The notes under the pieces: generated by a model
What the model was told of the DNA's origin: nothing
Seen by the model: only the letters and a program-made list of their open reading frames with translations
Databases searched by the model: none
IMG/VR virus record: IMGVR_UViG_3300025645_000042
Span: 55,102 to 119,101 of that record
Length of the DNA: 64,000 nucleotides
Strand: one strand, 5' to 3'
From: a virus
Shown: positions 1 through 7,865 of the stretch, in pieces
Layout of the letters: every line of letters begins with the position of its first letter
Numbering within the stretch: the stretch's first letter is position 1
Program-made: the position numbers and the translations under genes

Positions 1-1446
1 GAATCTAAAAAAGAAATAAAATTACCTAATGGTAGTAGAATTAAAGCGGTTGCAACATCTAAAGATGCGCTTAGGGGATTCACACCAACATGGTTAATAA
101 TGGATGAAGCAGCCTTTATTGATGATGGTGCTATTGTATTTGGTGCCGCATTAACTGCTTTAGGTACTGGTGGTAGAGCTACATTAATTTCTACCCCAAA
201 TGGTATGGATGCTTTATATCATAAAACATATGAACAATCTAAAAAGGGTAAAAATGATTTCCATATTATTGAGATGAAATGGTATCAAGACCCTAGATAT
301 ACAACCAATCAACAAACCAAAGTAAGAGACCTTATTTGGATTCATGAAGAGAATAATGATGATGTTATTGAAGAAATTAGATATATTAATTTCGGAGATT
401 CTGAAGAAAGTATATTGGAGGTTTATACCCATTACGAAAATATGGTGAATAAAGGTTATAAACCTAGTTCAAGTTGGTATAGAGAAATGTGTCGTGGTAT
501 GAACAACGACAAAAAAATGATTGCTCAAGAACTTGATGTATCATTTATTGGTTCTGGTGGTAATGTAATTGACGATAAATACATTATTATGCAAGAAAGA
601 CAAAATGTATCTGAACCATTATACACAGCTGGTGATAAAGACGAAATTTGGATTTGGGAAGAACCTATTGAAGGTCATGAATATATTTTATCGGCTGACG
701 TTGCTAGAGGTGATGGTGGAGATAATTCAACAATTGTTGTGATTGATTTCACAACTATGACACAAGTAATGGAATATGAAGGTCAATTACAACCCGATTT
801 ATTAGGTACATTGGTTGATGAATATGCTAGAATATATGACGCATTAGTAGTAGTTGATGTAACTGGTGGTTGGGGAGTTGGTACTATAACACAATGCCAG
901 TACTTAGGTACACCAAATTTGTATTATGATGAAACATCAACAAAACCAATGGAAAGGGCAACAAATAAAGCACCTAAAGAAAGTAACATTGGTAAATATC
1001 CTGGGTTTAATTGTACTGCGGGTAGGAGAGCACCAATAATTAGAAATTTAGAAAAGATGGTAAGGTTAAATGCAATTAAAATACGCTCTAAAAGGATGAC
1101 ATCTGAGATGAGAACATTTGTATTTAAGAATGGAAAAGCTGACCACATGGAAGGGTATCACGATGATTTACTTATGCCATTGGCGTATGCTTTATGGGTT
1201 ATGGAAACATCATTTAAAAAATTGAAAGAGGCTAAGGCTAAAACTAAAGCTATGTTGGCTGGATGGGTTAGAAATGATGGTAGAGTTGGAGTTACAGATG
1301 ACGATTTAAAGCGTAATGGATTTATATCTAAAGCTGATAGAAAAAAGAAAGTAACTGCTAAGAAACCAAACTTTAGTCCACAGGTATCTAAAAATATGCA
1401 AGACCCAAAAGGTAATTACATGTGGTTATTTAGCGGTACTAAATAA
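1..1446 (+). CDS. terL: Terminase large subunit (gp17-like), 5' end outside window
   Basis: ATPase/nuclease motor that packages DNA into the prohead. The frame is open from base 1, so the start codon and Walker A lie upstream; 481 residues are visible. Residues 32-40 read LIMDEAAFI, a Walker B motif with the catalytic Glu, followed by an STPNG coupling motif near residue 65. The C-terminal RNase H-like nuclease domain shows an acidic SADVARGDGGDN strand (about residue 233), a second acidic strand VVVDVTGG, and GYHDD near residue 385, matching the T4 gp17 arrangement. The tail after about residue 410 is Lys-rich. The portal gene follows 55 bp downstream, as expected for a T4-type head module. 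Identification is secure; only the N-terminus is missing. Confidence 0.95.
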   Translation, partial: ESKKEIKLPNGSRIKAVATSKDALRGFTPTWLIMDEAAFIDDGAIVFGAALTALGTGGRATLISTPNGMDALYHKTYEQSKKGKNDFHIIEMKWYQDPRYTTNQQTKVRDLIWIHEENNDDVIEEIRYINFGDSEESILEVYTHYENMVNKGYKPSSSWYREMCRGMNNDKKMIAQELDVSFIGSGGNVIDDKYIIMQERQNVSEPLYTAGDKDEIWIWEEPIEGHEYILSADVARGDGGDNSTIVVIDFTTMTQVMEYEGQLQPDLLGTLVDEYARIYDALVVVDVTGGWGVGTITQCQYLGTPNLYYDETSTKPMERATNKAPKESNIGKYPGFNCTAGRRAPIIRNLEKMVRLNAIKIRSKRMTSEMRTFVFKNGKADHMEGYHDDLLMPLAYALWVMETSFKKLKEAKAKTKAMLAGWVRNDGRVGVTDDDLKRNGFISKADRKKKVTAKKPNFSPQVSKNMQDPKGNYMWLFSGTK

Positions 1447-1501
1447 TAAAAATACATTGATTTATTTAAAAAATATAGTATAATTAATAAAAAGAATTAA
1501 G

Positions 1502-4500
1502 ATGGCAAAAAAACAAACAGTTTTCCAAAGATTAAGTAACACTTTTGGGAAAGAAGGTTTAAACCCAAATGTTGAAAAAAGGAGTAATAAATATTCTCTT
1601 GGTAACAGTAAAGAAATATTACGAACTCAATCTAAACAAGAGTTCGATGTAGCTAAACTACAAGCGCAACAAGATAAGTACTTAGCTGGTATGTGGTCTA
1701 GAGTTGATGGTGAGTTATATCAACAAGCTATTCATTATGAAACTACAAGAGTTGGTTCCTATTCAGATTTTGAAACAATGGAATTTTATCCAGAAATTGC
1801 TGCTACATTAGATGTATTTAGTGAAGAATCAACAACACCAAATGATAAAGGTGATGTTATTAACGTTTACTCTGGTAGTAAAAGGGTTAAAAGAATTCTT
1901 GAAGACTTATTCATAAATAGATTAGATATTCACACATCATTACAAATGTGGGCCAGAAATTTACCAATAAGGAAAGATAGTGTAATTCCATTATTAAATG
2001 GGACTAATAAAACAATTATTGAGATTTCAAAGGAATTAAAAGAAACTCCAGATAAAGAAATCTGGACTTATTCAATTCAAGATGGAACTAAAAATATTTT
2101 ACCAAGTAAAATTGTTTGGTGTGATTTGACTAGAAAAAATAGTGAGTTATATAGAATAACGTTAGATAATGGTACTCATATTGATACCACCCCAGACCAT
2201 GAATTTTTACTAAGAGATGGTTCATATTTACGTGCTGATAAATTAACTGAGGGTCTTAGTCTAATGCCATTCTATACTAAAATTAGTGAAAATGAACGTG
2301 TATCTGGTTATGAGAAAGTTTACAACCCAAATACAAACCACTATAAATTCACACATGGATTAATTGGTCGTGAAATGCATAGAGATTTGAAATATGAAAA
2401 TAGTGTTGATGAAAAGTTTGTTACCCATCACATAGATTTCAATAAATTCAATAACTCACCGTCTAATTTAGTTAGAATGAGTGTTAGTGAACATAATAAA
2501 TATCATGGTAGTTTAGCTGATTTTCACTTGAAGAGTCCTGAAGTCACTGAAAAAAGAATGATTGGTATTAATAAATGGCTTCGTTCTGATGAACGTAGAG
2601 AAATGTTATCTAATAAGATGAAGGGTACATACCCTGACCCATTTAAAAAATATAATTCAAGTTCTTTACATGAAACTCACAATGACATTAGAAGTGATGT
2701 TATGAAAAATTTATGGGGTGATGATGAATATAAATCTAACACATCAAAAAAAATGCGTTATAAATTGAGTGGTAAAGCTATCAACATGATAGAGGTACTT
2801 ATTAAAGAGACTCCAAATTATATGTCATTAGATACTTTATGTGGTAAATTAAAGAATGAACCAAAATTCACCAAAGAATTCATTACATTTAATAAACACA
2901 TTAAGCGTGATGCGATTAAAGGTATAAATAGGAGAACTATAAATGAACTTTTAAAAAGGACGTTTGAAATTGATTATTTAACTTTCGTTGAAGGTTTAAA
3001 GCCTAATATGGTAAATGATAACACTTATATTAGAGCTAAAAATATATCTGAAACTAAAAAAAATAAGACAATTCTTAATCATAAAGTAGTTAGTGTTGAA
3101 TTATTGAGTGAGGGTGATGATGTTTATTGTATGGAAGTGTTAGGACCAAATGGTGAAGGTGATAGACATAATTTCCCAGTTTGTACCAAAGATGATGAAG
3201 GTAATTTTAAACGTGATGGTGTTTTTGTATCCAACTGTAAATATGGTGATAATTTTGTACAATTAAATATTAGTTCTAAAGGTGGCGTTACTGGAGTTAG
3301 ACAATTACCTAACTTTGAGATTGAAAGAAGAGAGAATGATATCAATGGAATTATTTCACCATCTCAATTAGAAGCTATTAATCAAGATGAAACTAGAAAT
3401 AAAACAGTATTCTACTGGAAAGGTAGAGATATTAGTTTTGAATCGTGGCAAATTGCTCACTTTAGACTTTTAGGTGATGATAGAAAATTACCTTACGGTA
3501 CTTCATTTTTAGAAAAAGCAAGACGTATTTGGAAGCAATTAATTTTAGCTGAAGATGCTATGCTTGTTTATCGTGTAACAAGAGCACCAGAAAGAAGAGT
3601 TTATAAGATATTTGTTGGTAATATTGATAATGAAGATGTTGGTGCATACGTGGATGACATAGCTAATAGATTTAAACGTACTCCACTTGTTGACCCACAA
3701 ACAGGTCAAATGGATGTTAGATATAATCAATTAGGTATTGACCAAGATATTTTTATTCCAGTAAGAGATGAAAATGCACAAACACCTATTGATACTTTAC
3801 CAGGTGCGCAGAACTTAGACCAAATTGCTGATATTGAATATTTACAAAGAAAATTATTTACTGCGTTAAGAGTTCCTAAAGCTTTCTTAGGTTTTGAAGA
3901 ACCTCAAGGTGAAGGTAAAAACCTTGCATTACAAGATATTAGATTCTCAAGAACAATAAATAGAATTCAACAGGCATTATTACATGAACTTAATAAGGTT
4001 GCTATTATTCACTTACACTTATTAGGATTCGCTGATGATTTAGATAATTTTACAATTACTTTAAACAATCCTTCAACACAAGCAGAAATGCTTAAAATTG
4101 AGCAGACAGCCGCTAAAGTTTCTTTATATAAAGATGCGGTTGCTGATGCTGGTAATGGATTTGGTTCTATGTCTATGACTAGAGCTAAAAGAGAAATTTT
4201 AGGTTGGAGTGATGATGAAATCAAACAAGATTTACTTGAACAAAGAATCGAGAAAGCAGCTGCTATGGAATTAGAAAATACTGCGAATGTTATTAAAAAT
4301 ACTGGTATCTATGATAGAGTAGATAGAGTTTATGGTGATATGGATATGGCCAAAAAAGGCGGTCAAGTTCCTGAAGATGGTGAAGGTGGTGCCGCTGGAG
4401 GCGGTGGTGCTGGAGGCGGTGGAGGTTTCGGTGGAGGGTTTGATGATGCTGGTTTAGATTTAGAAGGTGACATTGAAGATGCTGAAGCTACTGAAGATAT

Positions 4501-4792
4501 AGGTGGTGACGAAGGTTTCGGTGGTGAAGATTTAGGTGGTGACGAAGGTTTCGGTGATGAAGAACCTACTGAAGAAAATAGACGTTTAAAAAATAAACCG
4601 TTATTAAAAGAAATTAAGAACGCATCAACTAAGGAGTATATGTCCATGTTAAATGGTAAAACAAGTAATGAAGAAAAACTTAGAACTGAAGCTACTAAAA
4701 TCTATGATAAATCAATAATGTTTAATAAAACCATGGATAATATGATAAATGAAATCGATGAAAAACTAGACTCTGATAATGAAACCAAATAA
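1502..4792 (+). CDS. 20: Portal vertex protein (gp20-like) interrupted by an in-frame intein
   Basis: Forms the dodecameric portal ring for packaging and tail joining. The 1096-residue product contains a 424-residue intein (residues 155-578); the spliced portal would be 672 residues, against about 524 in T4. Family signatures after the intein include KYGDNF, YRVTRAPERRV, DTLPGAQNLDQIADIEYLQ and LRVPKAFLGF, which align with T4 gp20 YRITRAPDRRV and DTLPGADN. The C-terminal 150 residues are unusual: a Gly-rich/acidic low-complexity stretch (about residues 960-1025) followed by a charged helical tail. The start at 1502 has no Shine-Dalgarno sequence and an A-rich leader. It lies between terminase and an uncharacterised head-cluster gene. 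Confidence 0.93.
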   Translation: MAKKQTVFQRLSNTFGKEGLNPNVEKRSNKYSLGNSKEILRTQSKQEFDVAKLQAQQDKYLAGMWSRVDGELYQQAIHYETTRVGSYSDFETMEFYPEIAATLDVFSEESTTPNDKGDVINVYSGSKRVKRILEDLFINRLDIHTSLQMWARNLPIRKDSVIPLLNGTNKTIIEISKELKETPDKEIWTYSIQDGTKNILPSKIVWCDLTRKNSELYRITLDNGTHIDTTPDHEFLLRDGSYLRADKLTEGLSLMPFYTKISENERVSGYEKVYNPNTNHYKFTHGLIGREMHRDLKYENSVDEKFVTHHIDFNKFNNSPSNLVRMSVSEHNKYHGSLADFHLKSPEVTEKRMIGINKWLRSDERREMLSNKMKGTYPDPFKKYNSSSLHETHNDIRSDVMKNLWGDDEYKSNTSKKMRYKLSGKAINMIEVLIKETPNYMSLDTLCGKLKNEPKFTKEFITFNKHIKRDAIKGINRRTINELLKRTFEIDYLTFVEGLKPNMVNDNTYIRAKNISETKKNKTILNHKVVSVELLSEGDDVYCMEVLGPNGEGDRHNFPVCTKDDEGNFKRDGVFVSNCKYGDNFVQLNISSKGGVTGVRQLPNFEIERRENDINGIISPSQLEAINQDETRNKTVFYWKGRDISFESWQIAHFRLLGDDRKLPYGTSFLEKARRIWKQLILAEDAMLVYRVTRAPERRVYKIFVGNIDNEDVGAYVDDIANRFKRTPLVDPQTGQMDVRYNQLGIDQDIFIPVRDENAQTPIDTLPGAQNLDQIADIEYLQRKLFTALRVPKAFLGFEEPQGEGKNLALQDIRFSRTINRIQQALLHELNKVAIIHLHLLGFADDLDNFTITLNNPSTQAEMLKIEQTAAKVSLYKDAVADAGNGFGSMSMTRAKREILGWSDDEIKQDLLEQRIEKAAAMELENTANVIKNTGIYDRVDRVYGDMDMAKKGGQVPEDGEGGAAGGGGAGGGGGFGGGFDDAGLDLEGDIEDAEATEDIGGDEGFGGEDLGGDEGFGDEEPTEENRRLKNKPLLKEIKNASTKEYMSMLNGKTSNEEKLRTEATKIYDKSIMFNKTMDNMINEIDEKLDSDNETK
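1964..3235 (+). mobile_element. Intein with embedded HNH homing endonuclease in the portal gene
   Basis: In-frame insertion between portal sequences MWARNL and CKYGDNF. Block A reads PIRKDSVI, matching C-L-x-x-D-T-x-I but with Pro instead of Cys/Ser at position 1. Block B contains TPDHEF with the conserved Thr and His. Block F reads VYCMEV, with Cys where Asp is usual (F:4). Block G ends GVFVSN before Cys+1, so the penultimate His is Ser. The middle carries an HNH nuclease signature, THHIDFNKFNNSPSNL with a following EHNKYH (about residues 308-335). Boundaries come from block alignment and the continuity of the flanking portal sequence. Self-splicing is inferred from this architecture. Confidence 0.85.
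4502..4555 (+). repeat. Direct repeat in portal C-terminal acidic tail
   Basis: A 21-bp unit encoding GGDEGFG occurs at 4502-4522 and again at 4535-4555, 33 bp apart and in frame. It lies in the Gly/Asp/Glu-rich region of the portal tail and probably arose by slippage. Confidence 0.7.
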
Positions 4793-4819
4793 TAAACGGA
4801 TTTTATAATTAAAAAGACA

Positions 4820-4826
4820 TATTTAT
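4820..4826 (+). promoter_or_regulatory. Candidate late promoter element TATTTAT
   Basis: ACATATTTATTT sits 15 nt upstream of the ATG at 4842. The same ACATATTTAT core recurs before other structural genes (7798, 57748). It resembles a late -10 element read by a gp55-type sigma factor. The 7-mer alone is common in AT-rich DNA, so position and recurrence are the support. Confidence 0.5.
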
Positions 4827-4841
4827 TTAAAAACAAGAACA

Positions 4842-5612
4842 ATGCAAAATTTTGGACAAATACATGAAACTTTCAAGGACATTCTAGCGAATGGTATCGT
4901 AGAAGGAAATAATGAATATAAAAAAATATTCAAAACATATGCTAAAGCATTGAAAGAGAATTCTACTCTTAAAAAACAATTTCAAGTGTTTGATAAACTT
5001 GAGAACAAAGTTGTTGTTGAAAATGAAGGTGAAAAGCAAAGATTTTTGGTAGACGAATGTATATCAATGTTAGCGGGATTAAAAGTTAATGAAGCTAATC
5101 AGAAATTAGTAAACTACCTTAATAAAAAAGGGTTTGAATTATTGGAAGATTACGATAATAAAGAATTATATGAACATATCCATAATTTAGCATTTACAAA
5201 AAAGACAGCAAAAAATATTGATTTAATTATTGAATCAAAATTATTTGTTACAAAACACTCTAAAGTAATTTCTGAATCAAAAGAAATAGTTGAGCCATAC
5301 ATGAATAAATTTATGGGACCAGCAATGGTTGAGAAATTTAATTCTAAGTATATGGAGAAATTATCTGAAACAGAGCAAAAAGCTTTTAAGATTATTTCTA
5401 ACGGTACTAATGAAGAAAAAGAAAATTTATATAAAGGCACGCTAATTGAGTGTATTGATTTAATTAACGGTAAATTAAATGAAGAATCAAATATAGATGA
5501 AAAGGACACATATTTAAGAGTTAAAGATAAATTGTTAAGGTATAATTTTTCTCCAGATAAATTTATATCAGAAATTAGCGAAATAGCATATTTAAAGGAT
5601 ACATTAAAATAA
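4842..5612 (+). CDS. Uncharacterised head-cluster protein, 256 aa
   Basis: Not recognised. The product is Lys/Glu-rich and predicted largely helical, with no signal peptide or membrane segment and no catalytic motif that I can name. It occupies the place between portal and prohead protease where T4 encodes small prohead core proteins (gp67, gp68), and a TATTTAT element lies 15 nt upstream of the ATG. A role in prohead core or head assembly is inferred from position only. The next gene begins 1 nt after its stop codon, so the two are probably translationally coupled. Confidence 0.75.
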   Translation: MQNFGQIHETFKDILANGIVEGNNEYKKIFKTYAKALKENSTLKKQFQVFDKLENKVVVENEGEKQRFLVDECISMLAGLKVNEANQKLVNYLNKKGFELLEDYDNKELYEHIHNLAFTKKTAKNIDLIIESKLFVTKHSKVISESKEIVEPYMNKFMGPAMVEKFNSKYMEKLSETEQKAFKIISNGTNEEKENLYKGTLIECIDLINGKLNEESNIDEKDTYLRVKDKLLRYNFSPDKFISEISEIAYLKDTLK

Positions 5613-5613
5613 T

Positions 5614-5910
5614 ATGTTTAATTTTAATATATTACAAACATCACCAAGCTTAGTTGATTGGTTGGTACAGCAAGCACCAGTGGTAGTAGTGATGGGTGCT
5701 GCTATATATTGGTTATCTAAAAAATTAAACAAAGCCGAAGGTGATAAGGATGAAATGGCTAAGGATGTTATTAAACTAACAGCACTTTGGGAAGAAAAAA
5801 GTGATAAGTTAGATGTTAAGAATGAAAAAATGGATGAGCGAAACATCAAAGTTAATGAACAAATTCTTGAATTACTTCGGGAGATAAAATTAATTGTTAG
5901 TAGAAAATAA
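5614..5910 (+). CDS. Small membrane-anchored coiled-coil protein (holin-like topology)
   Basis: 98 residues. One hydrophobic segment at about residues 22-37 (APVVVVMGAAIYWL) is followed by a charged, heptad-like tail (about 38-98) rich in Lys/Glu with repeated EKxDxxNEKMDE patterns. This one-helix-plus-coiled-coil layout resembles small phage holin or anchor proteins such as the XhlA type, but no family motif decides it. It starts 1 nt after the upstream stop, and its stop overlaps the next ATG (TAATG), implying coupling. Function as a holin or membrane anchor is inference. Confidence 0.75.
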   Translation: MFNFNILQTSPSLVDWLVQQAPVVVVMGAAIYWLSKKLNKAEGDKDEMAKDVIKLTALWEEKSDKLDVKNEKMDERNIKVNEQILELLREIKLIVSRK

Positions 5911-6410
5911 TGAAATCGATATTAGATAAATTTTTTCCTGAGAAAAATGAAAATTATAATAAAGCCAAAACTAGTTTAATGGAAATTAAAAAAAGATTTG
6001 ATAGTTTTGTAATTTCATTTCCTGATGTTACACCAAATGAAATAATAATAATTAAAGAACAGTGGGAAAAATTACCACAGAAAATTTCAAAAGGTGTCGA
6101 AGTCATGGGAATAAAAGCTGTTAAAGAATATAAATCTCTTATTTTAGCTTACAAACCAAATTCTTATATTATGCCACACGTACATAATAATTTATATGAA
6201 TATGGGAAAATATTAAAAGGTTCCATTAAAGATAAGTTAACTGGTAAAATATATAAAACTGGTGAGACTTATAAGTTCAACCCTAATCAACCACATTATT
6301 TAAACACCAACGGAAGTAGTTGTATGGTCTATTCTATATTGACCGAGGATTCGAATTTTAATATGAAACCTTTACCAAAAAAATTGAGAGAGACTCTAAA
6401 TCTGACGTAA
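5910..6410 (+). CDS. Cupin-domain protein
   Basis: 166 residues with a C-terminal single-domain cupin. Motif 1 is PHVHNNLYEYGKILKG (HxH, then Glu four residues later, then Gly); motif 2 is NPNQPHYLNTNG with the third His. These His/Glu residues would bind a metal ion. The N-terminal half is helical and unrecognised. The start overlaps the upstream stop by one base. The substrate is unknown. A cupin between portal and protease genes is not part of the T4 head module, so it may be an accessory enzyme rather than a structural protein. Confidence 0.8.
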   Translation: MKSILDKFFPEKNENYNKAKTSLMEIKKRFDSFVISFPDVTPNEIIIIKEQWEKLPQKISKGVEVMGIKAVKEYKSLILAYKPNSYIMPHVHNNLYEYGKILKGSIKDKLTGKIYKTGETYKFNPNQPHYLNTNGSSCMVYSILTEDSNFNMKPLPKKLRETLNLT

Positions 6411-6470
6411 TTAGGACCTTTCAATAATTCTAAAAATTAAAATACCAGGGTTTACGATACTTACCAGGTC

Positions 6471-6500
6471 TTGACTTTTAATATATTTTATGTATATTTT
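6471..6500 (+). promoter_or_regulatory. Candidate Bacteroidota-type promoter, leaderless
   Basis: TTG (6471-6473), 19 nt spacer, TATATTTT (6493-6500), then 4 nt to an ATG at 6505. The geometry matches promoters at 11466, 15675 and 45999. It favours the ATG at 6505 over the upstream in-frame ATG at 6490, which falls inside the element. Confidence 0.5.
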
Positions 6501-6504
6501 ATAC

Positions 6505-6975
6505 ATGGAAAAAATAAGAGGAACAGAATTTACAATAGATATTAATAATAATATTAATGTTATGTTTGGGTCAGTTGATAAGAACAACCCTAAAACCGTT
6601 TATATAAAATTTAGTGGTTGGGGGAATACTATCGACTTTGACGAAGATTTAGAATATAAAACAATAATTAGAAAAATTACTAAAGAAATTAAGAGGTATA
6701 TTTATTTTAATATAAAACCAAATTTATTCAATAGAGAAATGACCATGGTAGATATGGATATGCGGGAATCTGGAATATCTTCAGAAAAATCTAGTTTTAT
6801 GAGTTGTGAAATCACTTTATTTCAAATGAATAACTTTCTATTGGATAGTGACATCTTAAAAGATGAAATGATAAGATTAATTAAACATGTGTGTGAAGAG
6901 ATATTAAATAAAGATTTATATTTTAAATTTTATAAACATAAAAAACAAGCAAAAAAGAAATTACTAGAAGCCTAA
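6505..6975 (+). CDS. Uncharacterised protein, 156 aa
   Basis: Not recognised. The sequence alternates beta-prone and charged segments and ends in a Lys-rich tail (HKKQAKKKLLEA). An in-frame ATG exists at 6490, but 6505 is preferred because it lies 4 nt after a TTG-N19-TATATTTT promoter. The gene therefore appears to be its own early transcription unit set among late head genes, closed by an intrinsic terminator at 6968-7000 that overlaps its stop codon. The product begins MEKIRGTEF. No function can be assigned. Confidence 0.7.
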   Translation: MEKIRGTEFTIDINNNINVMFGSVDKNNPKTVYIKFSGWGNTIDFDEDLEYKTIIRKITKEIKRYIYFNIKPNLFNREMTMVDMDMRESGISSEKSSFMSCEITLFQMNNFLLDSDILKDEMIRLIKHVCEEILNKDLYFKFYKHKKQAKKKLLEA

Positions 6976-7000
6976 ACAATTAAAAAGTTTAGGCTTTTTT
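6968..7000 (+). terminator. Intrinsic terminator
   Basis: A 10-bp perfect stem, AAGCCTAAAC/GTTTAGGCTT, with a 9-nt loop and a following T run. It overlaps the stop codon of the upstream gene and precedes the gp21 promoter. Confidence 0.85.
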
Positions 7001-7013
7001 GTTTGTTTGAGCA

Positions 7014-7020
7014 TATTTAT
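7014..7020 (+). promoter_or_regulatory. Candidate late promoter element TATTTAT
   Basis: GCATATTTATT lies just after the terminator at 6968-7000 and 17 nt upstream of the gp21 ATG at 7038, so it is well placed to restart transcription for the protease gene. Confidence 0.5.
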
Positions 7021-7037
7021 TGAGAAAGACGGTAAAT

Positions 7038-7730
7038 ATGACAAATGATTTTAAAGTAATTAGAGGCGGTAAGACTGGAACTGGGTTATTAATTGAAGGT
7101 GACGCTGGTTTCATTGAACCTAGAGACCTACGAAATAAACCGTTTATTAGTGAAGCTAACAAAATAGGTTCGGGTCCAGTTATGTTTGAACCTCTTGAAC
7201 TATTCGTAGTACTACAAAAATACGGCATAGAAAATAGAAACGGTAGAATATACCCAGAAGAAATTTTAAAAAGAGAAGCTAGAAGGTATCAAGAACTTAT
7301 TGATATGAGATTAGCCATAGGTGAGTCTGACCATCCTGAGAGTAGTGTTATTTCAAACAGTAGAGTTTCGCACGAGATTAAAAAAATCTGGTGGGAAGGT
7401 CAAACATTGGTTGGAACTATTGAAATAATAATGTCACCTGGTTTTGTTAATCAAGGGATAATTTCTTGCGAAGGAGACCAAATTGCAAACATGCTTAGAA
7501 AAGGAATTAGAGTTGGTGTTTCATCAAGAGGTGTTGGTTCATTAAATGAGGTTGGTGGAAAATTATTAGTTCAAGATGATTTTGAAATTATCTGTTGGGA
7601 TATTGTAACTTCACCAAGTACACCAGGTTCTTATATGTTTAATAATATAGCTGAAGCTCAGCCATTTATGGAATCTGTTGGTAAAAAAGATAACTTGTTA
7701 ATTGATAAATTAAATAAGTTTTTACTGTAA
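7038..7730 (+). CDS. 21: Prohead core protease (gp21-like)
   Basis: Serine protease that matures the prohead by cleaving scaffold and capsid proteins. The 230-residue product shows the T4 gp21 (U9) signatures: NGRIYP near residue 68, GESDHPESS with candidate catalytic His99, and GVSSRGVGS with candidate catalytic Ser162/163. The WDIVTSPSTPGSYM block near residue 200 is also characteristic. An in-frame TTG lies 18 nt upstream, but the ATG at 7038 is chosen because the TTG falls inside the promoter element. Gene order portal-protease-scaffold-capsid agrees with T4. Identification is confident. Confidence 0.93.
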   Translation: MTNDFKVIRGGKTGTGLLIEGDAGFIEPRDLRNKPFISEANKIGSGPVMFEPLELFVVLQKYGIENRNGRIYPEEILKREARRYQELIDMRLAIGESDHPESSVISNSRVSHEIKKIWWEGQTLVGTIEIIMSPGFVNQGIISCEGDQIANMLRKGIRVGVSSRGVGSLNEVGGKLLVQDDFEIICWDIVTSPSTPGSYMFNNIAEAQPFMESVGKKDNLLIDKLNKFLL

Positions 7731-7799
7731 AAAACAAGGGTTAAAAATAAAAATCATAATTTTTTTTAATGAAATGGCGTATTTTGGTAAAATGAGACA

Positions 7800-7806
7800 T
7801 ATTTAT
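7800..7806 (+). promoter_or_regulatory. Candidate late promoter element TATTTAT
   Basis: GACATATTTATTAAG lies 59 nt upstream of the scaffold ATG. It has the same extended core as at 4818. The transcript leader would include the hairpin at 7815-7834. Confidence 0.5.
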
Positions 7807-7814
7807 TAAGTAAC

Positions 7815-7834
7815 TGTGCAACAGTAGTTGCATG
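7815..7834 (+). promoter_or_regulatory. Hairpin in the scaffold gene leader
   Basis: TGCAAC-AGTA-GTTGCA forms a perfect 6-bp stem with a tetraloop, extendable by two G-U pairs. There is no T run, so it is not a terminator. It sits between the late element and the gp22 ATG and could stabilise the mRNA. Confidence 0.4.
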
Positions 7835-7865
7835 ATAATCTAAATTACAAAAATTTACAAAACAA

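Noticed and set aside
6340-6360. TTCGAAT string suggesting a tRNA T-loop
   Set aside because: It lies inside the cupin coding frame and no cloverleaf stems surround it.
6490-6504. Upstream ATG for the 156-aa gene
   Set aside because: It falls between the -33 and -7 boxes of the candidate promoter, so it would not be transcribed.
7020-7037. TTG start upstream of gp21
   Set aside because: It lies inside the TATTTAT element; the ATG at 7038 has a better position and still gives all protease motifs.
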